Made by a program: the position numbers and the translations under genes
NCBI GenBank assembly: GCA_947502975.1
Contig: CANNBV010000002.1
Coordinates: 749,251 to 813,250, forward strand
Source of the DNA: an uncultured Flavobacteriaceae bacterium
Lineage (GTDB): Bacteria; Bacteroidota; Bacteroidia; Flavobacteriales; Flavobacteriaceae
Direction: 5' to 3'
DNA length: 64,000 nucleotides
The notes under the pieces: generated by a model
Seen by the model: the letters and a program-made list of their open reading frames with translations, nothing else
The model's database searches: none
Told to the model about the DNA's origin: nothing
Shown here: in pieces, positions 27,924 through 35,928 of the stretch
How positions within the stretch are numbered: the stretch's first letter is position 1
How the letters are laid out: every line of letters starts with the position of its first letter

Positions 27924-28580
27924 TTATTTAATTCTTGACTTAATGAATTTAAACTGACCATTATGATTAGACTCATGTTCACAAACATGAAACCATTTAC
28001 AGTAATTATTGGTTGGCCCCCAAGGGAAATCTTTATCTACAGACATCAACCATTCGTCATCCCGGTTTTTAAATTCTTTTAGAGTGTTTTCTCTTACTTC
28101 AGAAAGATGATCTATATAATAATCTAGAGTATTGCCTTTAATTTGTTCTCTTGCCTTATCACCCAAACCGGAAGCCACATTCCATTTATCAGCATCTTCT
28201 TTAGACCAATCTCCCCATTTTTTATTTTCAAACGTGTGTATTTGATAAAAGCGCTCAGTGGCAGCCAAATGCATAAGCATAGCACCAATAGTATTAGCTT
28301 TATCATCAACTAAATAATCCAAATCTGATACGCTCATATCTTTCACAGGATAAAGAATTACCATGCGCATCCAGTTCATCATGGAAACTAGAGTCCCAAT
28401 TTGTGGAGAATAACCTTCTTTAGGACCAACAATGTTAATGTCACTATCTTGAGAAAAATTTCCAGTTGGCATTGTTTCTTGAGAAGCAAACAAACTGCTT
28501 GTTCCTAAAGCTCCAATTGTAAATAATGAAGATGTCTTGATAAAATGTCTTCTATCAACTGATTTTGGTTGCTGTTTCAT
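27924..28580 (-). CDS. exported DinB-family protein
   Basis: A 218-residue protein with a twin-arginine-like export signal: RRHFIKTSS at 10-18, then a hydrophobic stretch to about residue 33. The mature part is a DinB four-helix bundle with His residues typical of a metal site (MLMHLAATERFYQIH near residue 103 and HVCEHESNHNGQ near 196). DinB-family proteins are putative metal-dependent hydrolases or thiol transferases; the substrate is unknown here. It starts 33 bases after purL, with which it may be cotranscribed. Confidence 0.75.
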   Translation of the reverse strand: MKQQPKSVDRRHFIKTSSLFTIGALGTSSLFASQETMPTGNFSQDSDINIVGPKEGYSPQIGTLVSMMNWMRMVILYPVKDMSVSDLDYLVDDKANTIGAMLMHLAATERFYQIHTFENKKWGDWSKEDADKWNVASGLGDKAREQIKGNTLDYYIDHLSEVRENTLKEFKNRDDEWLMSVDKDFPWGPTNNYCKWFHVCEHESNHNGQFKFIKSRIK

Positions 28581-28612
28581 ACTTAGGTGTTTTTTGATTC
28601 ACCTAAATATAA

Positions 28613-31600
28613 TTATTTCTTTTCTAACCAAAGTCTAGCATTCACAAAAGCCTCCAGCCAAGGTGACACTTCATCTTTTCTACCATTAGGATAATTTGCC
28701 CAATTCCATTGGAATGTAGAACGTTCAATATGTGGCATAGTCACCAAATGGCGCCCGGTTTTATCACTCATCATGGCTGTATTAAAGTCAGAACCATTCG
28801 GATTATGTGGATAACCTTCATAACCATATTTGGCAACAATATGATATTTATCTTCAGTATACGGTAAGTTAAATTTACCTTCACCATGAGAAATCCAAAC
28901 CCCTAAAGTAGCACCTGCAAGTGTTGAAAGCATTACCGAATTATTCTCTTGAATTTTCACTGAAGTAAACGAACTTTCGTGCTTATGCGATTCATTATGG
29001 TGCATTTTTCCATGAAGATCGTGGTCTGGATTGATGAGGTCTAACTCCATCCAAAGCTGACAACCATTACAAATCCCTACAGATAACGTGTCTTCTCTAG
29101 CGAAGAAATTATCAATAACCTTTTTAGCTTTTTCGTTATACTTGATAGCGCCAGCCCAGCCTTTAGCTGAACCTAAAACATCGGAGTTACTAAAACCACC
29201 AACAGCACCCAAAAACTGAATGTCTTCTAGAGTTTCACGACCAGAGATTAAATCGGTCATGTGTACATCTTTTACATCAAAACCAGCTAAATACATGGCA
29301 TTTGCCATTTCGCGTTCTGAGTTACTTCCTTTTTCACGAAGTATGGCTGCTTTCGGCTTCTCGATACGATTCGCTTTTGGCGAATCACTCGAAGTGACAT
29401 CGGCTAACTTACCAGTAAAATGTTCAGGAAATTTATATCGTAAAGGTTGCTTTTTATAATTATCAAAACGGTCTTGTGCTAAGCCATTTGCTGTTTGTTT
29501 TTGGTCTAATAAGAAAGACGTTTTATACCAAACATCACGTAATCTAGAAACAGTTAATGTGAATACGTCAGTGTTATTAATGATGCTTAAGGTGTCACTT
29601 TCAGTAACATTTCCTATGTTGAAGAATTCAATATTAGCATCTGCTAATATCTTCTCTATTGAAGCATCTTTCGCCTGAATGACGATACCAACATTTTCAG
29701 AAAACAATAACTTCAACGAATCGTTTTCAGCTAAGGCAGAAAGGTCTAATGCTGCACCCAAATTCGTATCAGCAAAACACAATTCTAAAAGCGTCGTGAT
29801 TAAACCACCAGAAGCCACATCATGTCCAGCAACAATTTGCTCGTTTCTAATTAAATTTTGAATGGTATTGAATACGTTTTTAACGTACCTAGCATCTTTT
29901 ACATTTGGTGCATCGTTTCCAATTTTATTTAAAACCTGAGCAAAAGAACTACCGCCTAATTTAAAATCATCCTGAGATATATTAATGTAATAAATGGCAC
30001 CACCATTCTTCTTAAAAACAGGCTCAACTACTTTAGAAATAGCGTTACAATTAGCAGCAGCCGATATAATAACAGTACCTGGAGAAATCACATCCTCATT
30101 AGGATACTTTTGTTTCATGGAAAGCGAATCTTTCCCAGTAGGTACGTTAATACCTAAATCAATAGCAAACTCCGAAATGGCCTCAACAGCTTCATACAAA
30201 CGTGCATCTTCACCTTCATTTTTACAAGGCCACATCCAGTTGGCAGAGAGTGACACATTTTTAAGCCCATCTTTTAAAGGTGCCCAAACAATATTAGTCA
30301 ACGCTTCGGTAATCGAATTTCTACTTCCAGCCACAGGATTAATCAATCCAGAAATAGGCGAGTGCCCAATCGATGTAGCAATACCTTCTTTGCCTTTATA
30401 ATCCAGAGCCATCACGCCAACATTATTAAGCGGAATTTGCAACGGACCAACACATTGTTGTTTCGCTACTTTACCACCAACGCAGCGGTCTACTTTATTT
30501 GTTAACCAATCTTTACAGGCAACAGCTTCAAGTTGCAGCACTTGCTCTAGATAGTCATGAAAATTATCAGAATTATAAGTGACGTCACTATAGTTACGAG
30601 TAACAGTGGTATCCGTCATCACCGTTTTTGGTGAACTCCCAAACATGTCTTCCATAGCCAAATCCATAGGTGTGTTGCCTTTGGTTTTGGATTGAAACGT
30701 AAAACGGTCATCACCAGTAACATCACCAACAGTATAGATTGGCGAACGCTCACGGTCTGCAATTTTGTTAAGTGTTTCTATATGTTCCTCACCAATCACC
30801 AATCCCATACGTTCTTGAGATTCGTTACCGATAATTTCTTTGTCCGATAGGGTAGGATCCCCAACTGGTAAGGCATCCAAATCTATTTTTCCGCCAGTAT
30901 CTTCAACGAGTTCAGATAGACAATTAAGATGTCCACCAGCGCCATGATCGTGAATAGACACGATAAAATTCTCATCACTTTCTACCATACCACGCACCGC
31001 ATTAGCAGCACGTTTTTGCATTTCTGGGTTAGAACGTTGTACAGCATTCAATTCAATTCCAGAGGCAAATTCACCAGTATCAGCCGATGATACTGCGGCG
31101 CCACCCATACCAATACGGTAATTTTCACCACCAAGAATTACAATTTTATCGCCAGCCTTAGGCGTATCTTTTAAGGCTTGATCTTGTTTGCCATAACCAA
31201 TACCACCCGCTTGCATAATTACTTTGTCGTAGCCTAATTTTCTAGCTTCTTCTTCATGCTCAAACGTCAATACCGAACCACAAATTAAAGGCTGACCAAA
31301 TTTATTACCAAATTCAGAAGCGCCATTAGACGCTTTTATCAAAATATCCATTGGCGTTTGGTATAACCAATCGCGTTCTGCAACACCGTTTTCCCAAGGT
31401 CTGTTTGCTTCCAAACGAGAATACGAGGTCATATATACCGCGGTTCCCGCCAATGGCAAAGAGCCTTTTCCACCAGCCAATCGATCTCTAATCTCACCAC
31501 CAGAACCCGTAGCAGCACCATTAAAAGGCTCCACAGTAGTTGGAAAGTTATGCGTTTCAGCTTTCAATGAAATTACAGATTCAAAATCCTCAGTCGTGTA

Positions 31601-32296
31601 ATAATCAGGAACATCAGCACGTTTAGGCGCAAACTGTTCCACTTTTGGCCCTTTAATAAAGGCCACATTATCTTTATAGGCCGAAACAATATCATTAGGA
31701 TGTTGCTTCGACGTTTCTTTAATTAGTTTAAATAACGACGTCGGTTTTTCTTCACCATCAATCACAAATGTGCCGTTAAAAATTTTATGGCGACAATGCT
31801 CAGAATTCACCTGTGAAAATCCAAACACCTCAGAATCCGTCAAAGGGCGACCAATTTTCTTCGCCACGCCTTCTAAATAAGCTACTTCTTCATCGCTTAA
31901 TGATAAGCCTTCCTGCACATTGTACGCCGCAATATCCTCAATATCAAGAATAGGTTCGGGTGTAATGTCTATCGTAAAACTCTCCTGATGCAAACCCTCA
32001 AACTTTTCCGAAATCATGGGATCAAAATCTGAAAAACCTGAAGCCACCGCTTCAAACTCCTCAATTCTAATAATGCCTTCAATCCCCATGTTTTGGGTGA
32101 TTTCTACGGCATTGGTACTCCAAGGCGTAATCATCGCAGCACGCGGACCAACAAAAAAAGCATCCAAAGATGCTTGTTCAATTTTAGGCTGGTTTCCAAA
32201 AAGCCACGTTAATCTCGAAATGGTTTCAGTTGATAATTCTTTTGTTGTTTGAACAGCAAACACCTTGCTATTTACGTTTCCAAAGAAATGAATCAT
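28613..32296 (-). CDS. purL: phosphoribosylformylglycinamidine synthase
   Basis: A 1227-residue large-type FGAM synthase (purine biosynthesis, ATP- and glutamine-dependent). The N-terminal PurS-like part, the two synthetase halves (SVISLKAETHNFPTTVEPF, GSVLTFEHEEE) and the C-terminal glutaminase domain are in one chain. The glutaminase has the nucleophile Cys in VGICNGCQLW and a late MPHIERS. Just before the glutaminase domain the linker carries about 14 residues (DVTSSDSPKANRIEKP) encoded by a palindromic repeat also seen in intergenic DNA at 39919. The gene stands alone with a DinB gene downstream. Confidence 0.95.
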   Translation of the reverse strand: MIHFFGNVNSKVFAVQTTKELSTETISRLTWLFGNQPKIEQASLDAFFVGPRAAMITPWSTNAVEITQNMGIEGIIRIEEFEAVASGFSDFDPMISEKFEGLHQESFTIDITPEPILDIEDIAAYNVQEGLSLSDEEVAYLEGVAKKIGRPLTDSEVFGFSQVNSEHCRHKIFNGTFVIDGEEKPTSLFKLIKETSKQHPNDIVSAYKDNVAFIKGPKVEQFAPKRADVPDYYTTEDFESVISLKAETHNFPTTVEPFNGAATGSGGEIRDRLAGGKGSLPLAGTAVYMTSYSRLEANRPWENGVAERDWLYQTPMDILIKASNGASEFGNKFGQPLICGSVLTFEHEEEARKLGYDKVIMQAGGIGYGKQDQALKDTPKAGDKIVILGGENYRIGMGGAAVSSADTGEFASGIELNAVQRSNPEMQKRAANAVRGMVESDENFIVSIHDHGAGGHLNCLSELVEDTGGKIDLDALPVGDPTLSDKEIIGNESQERMGLVIGEEHIETLNKIADRERSPIYTVGDVTGDDRFTFQSKTKGNTPMDLAMEDMFGSSPKTVMTDTTVTRNYSDVTYNSDNFHDYLEQVLQLEAVACKDWLTNKVDRCVGGKVAKQQCVGPLQIPLNNVGVMALDYKGKEGIATSIGHSPISGLINPVAGSRNSITEALTNIVWAPLKDGLKNVSLSANWMWPCKNEGEDARLYEAVEAISEFAIDLGINVPTGKDSLSMKQKYPNEDVISPGTVIISAAANCNAISKVVEPVFKKNGGAIYYINISQDDFKLGGSSFAQVLNKIGNDAPNVKDARYVKNVFNTIQNLIRNEQIVAGHDVASGGLITTLLELCFADTNLGAALDLSALAENDSLKLLFSENVGIVIQAKDASIEKILADANIEFFNIGNVTESDTLSIINNTDVFTLTVSRLRDVWYKTSFLLDQKQTANGLAQDRFDNYKKQPLRYKFPEHFTGKLADVTSSDSPKANRIEKPKAAILREKGSNSEREMANAMYLAGFDVKDVHMTDLISGRETLEDIQFLGAVGGFSNSDVLGSAKGWAGAIKYNEKAKKVIDNFFAREDTLSVGICNGCQLWMELDLINPDHDLHGKMHHNESHKHESSFTSVKIQENNSVMLSTLAGATLGVWISHGEGKFNLPYTEDKYHIVAKYGYEGYPHNPNGSDFNTAMMSDKTGRHLVTMPHIERSTFQWNWANYPNGRKDEVSPWLEAFVNARLWLEKK
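29357..29398. repeat. palindromic repeat inserted in frame in purL
   Basis: GATTCGC (29368-29374) and GCGAATC (29380-29386) form a hairpin core with a TTTTG loop, flanked by TCGATAC and CACTCGAAG. Read on the minus strand it contains TCGAGTGATT and AATCGTATCGAGAA, which also occur in the same order at 39919-39966. It keeps the purL frame open. Confidence 0.7.
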
Positions 32297-32458
32297 TATG
32301 TTCAGTTTGTGTGTTTAAAGAAAGTGCAAATTTACACTTTTTTCACGATTCAATGTCCCTTTTTTTACCAAAGCGCAGGCGGTTATCAACAGTATTTTCA
32401 ACAAGAGGTTTTATCGAAAAAAGATTTTCGAGGTTTACCTAGAATTCTCGTTGAAGTT

Positions 32459-32482
32459 GTCATTCCCGCGAAGGCGAGAATC
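32459..32482. repeat. GTCATTC-type palindromic unit
   Basis: GTCATTCCCGCGAAGGCGAG followed by AATC has the TTCCCGCG/CGAGAA mirrored layout of short dispersed palindromes. Related units start with the same GTCATTC at 32744, 40011 and 53285. Confidence 0.6.
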
Positions 32483-32552
32483 TAAATAAAATAATTTCGA
32501 CTTTGATTACTAATTGATGTAATGATCGTTAGTTTTTAGAAATTTTTTATTC

Positions 32553-32710
32553 TTTGGGCGTTACCCACAAAGGGTCGGGCTTTCCGTTATATCTTTTTTA
32601 AGTGTCATAGCGAGGACGAAGGACGTGGCTATCTGCTTAATGCAAGTTCTTAATAACATTTGATGCATACCAGTTTTAAAAAAGGATGCACTGCAATCCC
32701 TAACGCAACT
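32553..32710. repeat. dispersed repeat, copy A
   Basis: Three blocks occur in the same order as in copy B at 39773-39880: TTTGGGCGTT (32553-32562), GGTCGGGCTTTC (32573-32584) and CAATCCCTAACGCAACT (32694-32710). The 17-base last block is identical in both copies. The sequence between the blocks has diverged. Confidence 0.6.
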
Positions 32711-32743
32711 GTCTGCCGTAGTCATTGCTTAACCAGTGTTTTT

Positions 32744-32768
32744 GTCATTCCTGCGAAGGGAGTAACCT
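32744..32768. repeat. GTCATTC-type palindromic unit, degenerate
   Basis: GTCATTCCTGCGAAGGGAGT keeps the left arm of the unit at 32459. The right arm (GAGTAACC) has drifted. Confidence 0.4.
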
Positions 32769-32883
32769 GTTTTTTATTGAATTGTTTTTGTATTTACTGA
32801 AATGATAGGAGTGGCTATTTAAGAAAGTTTTATTTGTTATATATGTGTATTAGCTGTAGTTATTTCTTAATAAGAGCTTTAAT

Positions 32884-33321
32884 TTATTTTACAAACAGAA
32901 TCCCTACCCAAATCAAAATTATTAATAATAGTAGAATTAATCTAAGATTTCTAACTCTAATGAGAAAATATTTTTCTATGATTTTTGAACCAAAATAATG
33001 AGTTTTTTGAACTTGAACTATTTCTTGAAAATTTGTTTTTTTATTCAACATTCTAATAGTCTCATCTTGATAAGCTGTAAATCGAAATATAAAAAGTAGG
33101 TTTATCAAATAAAAAAAAACTGAAGATATTCCAATTATTAATACTCCAATCCAACTCAAATCTTGCCAAGAAATCACAACAGCTGGAATTGCAGCAAAAG
33201 ATAATGGTATAAAAAAATTATCTCTTTTTCTTATATCTTCTGTCATATGTTGATATAATGTAATTAATTGGTCAACGGTTAATTCTTGTTTTTCGCTTTT
33301 AGTAATGTTTTCTTCACTCAT
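32884..33321 (-). CDS. small two-helix membrane protein
   Basis: A 145-residue protein with a charged N-terminal cytoplasmic part (about 1-38), two hydrophobic segments close together (about 41-60 and 64-87) and a third near the C-terminus (about 126-144). The segment QLITLYQHMTEDIRKRDNFF may form a coiled coil or amphipathic helix. I do not recognise the family. The start overlaps the end of the radical-SAM gene by 4 bp, so the two are translationally coupled and probably work together. Confidence 0.6.
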   Translation of the reverse strand: MSEENITKSEKQELTVDQLITLYQHMTEDIRKRDNFFIPLSFAAIPAVVISWQDLSWIGVLIIGISSVFFYLINLLFIFRFTAYQDETIRMLNKKTNFQEIVQVQKTHYFGSKIIEKYFLIRVRNLRLILLLLIILIWVGILFVK

Positions 33322-34262
33322 AACTTTTTTGTTATTTGAATTTTTGGTTCCCCTTCTAGGAATTTACATCCTTTACAGTGAGAAACATTTTGTCTCCCTT
33401 TGGATTCAATCATATCTCTAAAGTTTTCAGCATTATCAATTAATTTAGTTAGTCTATTATCGTTAATATTTCCGAGAAACCCATCAGATGTTTTGTTCAT
33501 TAAGCATATTTTTGTACTTCCATCAGTTTCAAAAAAGAGTGCGTTTCCGGCCCAAAAACAGGATTTATTGGGTAAATAACTTTTATCAGGTACATTTAAT
33601 AACCACCATCTATTTGCTGGTGTGTAAATTTTATTATTTTTCGTTTTAGATTTAGTTTTAATGGCATTAACATCAATTTGTGCACCATTAATTGGATGAA
33701 ATGGTTGGACCCTGACCCAATCATCCACTTGTTTTGTGAGTCTTATAAAATTTTTGTCATATTCATTATCTGGAACCCCCAAATCAATTTGGAATACACC
33801 TATTTTGGCAGATGACTTAATTTTATCTTTTGCATTTATAAGATATTCTAATCCTGATATCGTTTTGTCAAAACTATTTGGTCCTCTATTAAATTCATGT
33901 GATACCTTGTTACCACCATCAATTGAAACATATATACTACCAGTTTTGATAGTTTTCATTAGCTTGAGAGCATATTCTTCATCGATAGAAGTTCCATTTG
34001 TATGAAACTCCCAAGGAAAATAGAGATTGTAGCTTTCTAATAATTCTATTATTTCTATTAAATTGGGATTCAGTAAAGGTTCTCCCTTCCAATTTAAGTG
34101 AAATTTTTGAACAATAACTTGAGAACTAAAAATGGAATCAATTATTTTTTTGAAAGTTGAAACTTCTAAATGCTCTTCTCGATGAAACTGTTTTGTGTAG
34201 CAAAGTTTGCATTTTAAGTCACATTGTTTTGTTGGGTCAATCCATATCCATAATGGTTTCAT
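33318..34262 (-). CDS. radical-SAM/SPASM-type protein
   Basis: A 314-residue protein. The 4Fe-4S motif is Cys14-x3-Cys18-x2-Cys21 in PTKQCDLKCKLCYTKQ, followed by the GEPLLNP SAM region near residue 61. The C-terminal third has SPASM-like cysteines: SCFWAGNALFF, KICLMNKTSDGFLGN and VSHCKGCKF. SPASM enzymes mature peptides or proteins, but no precursor peptide gene is visible nearby. It is too short and too far from the sulfatase at 48698 to be assumed its maturase. The partner is the overlapping membrane-protein gene downstream. Confidence 0.8.
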   Translation of the reverse strand: MKPLWIWIDPTKQCDLKCKLCYTKQFHREEHLEVSTFKKIIDSIFSSQVIVQKFHLNWKGEPLLNPNLIEIIELLESYNLYFPWEFHTNGTSIDEEYALKLMKTIKTGSIYVSIDGGNKVSHEFNRGPNSFDKTISGLEYLINAKDKIKSSAKIGVFQIDLGVPDNEYDKNFIRLTKQVDDWVRVQPFHPINGAQIDVNAIKTKSKTKNNKIYTPANRWWLLNVPDKSYLPNKSCFWAGNALFFETDGSTKICLMNKTSDGFLGNINDNRLTKLIDNAENFRDMIESKGRQNVSHCKGCKFLEGEPKIQITKKL

Positions 34263-34300
34263 TTATTTAATAGCTTTTTTCTTTTTTACTAATTACAGCT

Positions 34301-34432
34301 AACGTGTTTGTGTATGATTTCGTTGCGTGTTTCAGCAACTAAATTAGCAAATACAAACCAAATAGAAAATCTGAGAGGGTTTTCGTAAGTAGGTAAGAAC
34401 AAGTAATTACTTATAACCATTCTTATATTAGT
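34301..34432. repeat. attC-like intergenic element 1 (tentative)
   Basis: AACGTGTTTGTGTATGATTT (34301-34320) continues with CGTTGC. It matches element 2 at 35800-35825 at 21 of 26 positions by eye. The far end (TAATTACTTATAACC, then ATTAG at 34427-34431) adjoins the stop codon of the 121-residue gene. The two ends are weakly complementary. Confidence 0.35.
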
Positions 34433-34433
34433 T

Positions 34434-34799
34434 TTATTTCTTTTTTGGTCGTTCATATGTCCAAAAGTCTTCTTTGTTCAATGCTCCTAACAACTTTCCA
34501 ATTTGTCCAATTGCTATTTTTTCTTCGGGAATATTTGTTTCATACCCTTTAGCTTCTGGTCTGGCAATAAGGTAAAAACCTCCGTCTTTAAAAATATCAA
34601 TCCTGTCTTCTGCGACAGAATCACCATAGTAATAGGCATCGCTCAAAACAACTATTACATCTGATAGTCCAAAATTTCGCTTAATTCTATAAGCGTAAAA
34701 TTCATCAGTTGTTATGTCTTCTATTTCCTTTACAGCACTATGGTTTGTTAATGCTCTTTCTATAAAAGGTCTAATAGAATAATGTAAGTCTTTACCCAT
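34434..34799 (-). CDS. 121-residue protein of unknown function
   Basis: A small soluble protein (GKDLHYSIRPFIERAL at the N-terminus, IVVLSDAYYYGD in the middle, ALNKEDFWTYERPKKK at the C-terminus). I do not recognise a family. Its start overlaps the end of the nucleotidyltransferase-like gene by 8 bp, so the two are coupled. The mixed alpha/beta character and lack of signal peptide suggest a cytoplasmic partner of that protein. Confidence 0.55.
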   Translation of the reverse strand: MGKDLHYSIRPFIERALTNHSAVKEIEDITTDEFYAYRIKRNFGLSDVIVVLSDAYYYGDSVAEDRIDIFKDGGFYLIARPEAKGYETNIPEEKIAIGQIGKLLGALNKEDFWTYERPKKK

Positions 34800-35769
34800 T
34801 AGCTTTGATTTTATACTTGTTATATACTAAAAACTCATCATATTGTGATTTCTCATTTGTGAGAAATATTGTTATATGCAAGTTGCAAGAGAATTTTAAT
34901 TTAAAATCCATTTTTAAATTCTTTAATTTATTTTGAATTTCAGCTTTACTCTCTTTGTTGTAATAAATTACTATATCAACATCTTTAGATTTTTCTGGAA
35001 TTAGAATTGAAGAACCAATTAAATACCATTCTTTAGCATTTAATTTGGGAATTCTTTTATTTAACCATTTTAATCGAGATTTAAATGTTCTTGAATTTTT
35101 AGCTTTTTCAAAGCATTTATTTTCTACTAATTCTTTAAAATCTTGAGGGAACTGATAGGGTGTATAGTCAAAATTTTCGTTTTGAACGTGTTCTTCGAAA
35201 GCATCAATATGTACAATCATTTTATTTGCTAGCTCTGATGTATCTCGGTCAAATAAATCAGAATTACTATTTAAAACTTCCTTTATTTTTCGATTGTTAG
35301 GCAATATTGATTCACTTCTGTATTTGTACCACATTGTTAAATCCGTTCTTAATTCTCCTTCAAAATTAGCTCCAGAATTTGGTCCTACTGTAAAAAAGAT
35401 ATATTCATTATCCTTTAAAATAGGATACAATGTTTCGCAAATTTCTTCAAACGTTTTATGCTTTAATTGTAGAACATTTTTATACTCAGGTTGAGATTTT
35501 GGTTCAGATTTTAGGTCAATCAGTCTGTTTCTGGTATTGTAGATTAACCCTATAATGATTACAATTAAACCTAATGACCAATCCCATTTTCCAATTATTG
35601 AAATTTGAAAATCTTTATTATTGTTATTATTTGTTTCTAAAAATGCATTTAATAAATCAAGCCAAATTGGTTTTGTCAATAATGAAGTCCCGCAAAAGAC
35701 AATAACATATGTAATTCTGTTATAGTACTTTGGTTTTAGTAACCTTATTATTTTTTCGATTTTTTCCAA
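34792..35769 (-). CDS. membrane protein with nucleotidyltransferase-like domain
   Basis: About 325 residues. An N-terminal hydrophobic hairpin (about 19-33 and 61-78) is followed by a soluble region of unknown type. A C-terminal domain has YLIGSSILIPEKSKDVDIVI, the Gly-Ser then Asp-x-Asp pattern of the polymerase-beta nucleotidyltransferase fold. A third acidic residue is not obvious in the later LHITIFLT strand, so activity is doubtful. The start is a TTG at 35769 because no ATG is available before the first helix. It is coupled to the 121-residue gene. A toxin or defence role would be speculation. Confidence 0.55.
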   Translation of the reverse strand: MEKIEKIIRLLKPKYYNRITYVIVFCGTSLLTKPIWLDLLNAFLETNNNNNKDFQISIIGKWDWSLGLIVIIIGLIYNTRNRLIDLKSEPKSQPEYKNVLQLKHKTFEEICETLYPILKDNEYIFFTVGPNSGANFEGELRTDLTMWYKYRSESILPNNRKIKEVLNSNSDLFDRDTSELANKMIVHIDAFEEHVQNENFDYTPYQFPQDFKELVENKCFEKAKNSRTFKSRLKWLNKRIPKLNAKEWYLIGSSILIPEKSKDVDIVIYYNKESKAEIQNKLKNLKMDFKLKFSCNLHITIFLTNEKSQYDEFLVYNKYKIKANG

Positions 35770-35799
35770 TAATTATGTTTGATTCTATAAATTAATAGC

Positions 35800-35928
35800 A
35801 ACGTTTTTGGCTATGGTTTCGTTACTGAATGTAACGCTAGTATCATTCCGTCTTAAACATAAATCTAGTAAAAAGGCTTGAAATTCCATTTAGGAATTTC
35901 AGGCGTAATGAACTACAGTCATTGTTAG
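35800..35928. repeat. attC-like intergenic element 2 (tentative)
   Basis: The left end AACGTTTTTGGCTATGGTTT at 35800 and the right end GTAATGAACTACAGTCATTG then TTAG (35905-35928) are imperfectly complementary (CTATGGTTTCGTTAC against CTGTAGTTCATTAC in reverse). An internal perfect hairpin, TGAAATTCC/GGAATTTCA, spans 35879-35901. The right end overlaps the stop codon of the RNase H-like gene, as recombination sites of gene cassettes do. Confidence 0.4.

Larger units (their letters stand above)
32297..32883. other. 587-bp gene-free region with repeat debris
   Basis: No convincing gene. It holds two GTCATTC-type palindromic units (32459-32482 and 32744-32768) and one degenerate copy of a longer dispersed repeat (32553-32710). 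Short reading frames over 32230-32485 have no recognisable content and overlap the purL start. The AT content rises towards 32883, next to the stop of the small membrane protein. Confidence 0.7.

Noticed and set aside
32230-32485. Overlapping plus-strand frames near the purL start
   Set aside because: They share purL start sequence and a palindromic unit, and encode nothing recognisable.
33318-34262. Radical-SAM protein as maturase (anSME) of the sulfatase at 48698
   Set aside because: It is shorter than anSMEs, its cysteine pattern does not show the full anSME set by eye, and the genes are 14 kb apart with other genes between.
34792-35769. CBASS-type cyclic-nucleotide synthase
   Set aside because: No effector, ubiquitin-like or HORMA gene is adjacent, the protein has membrane helices, and the third catalytic acidic residue is not evident.
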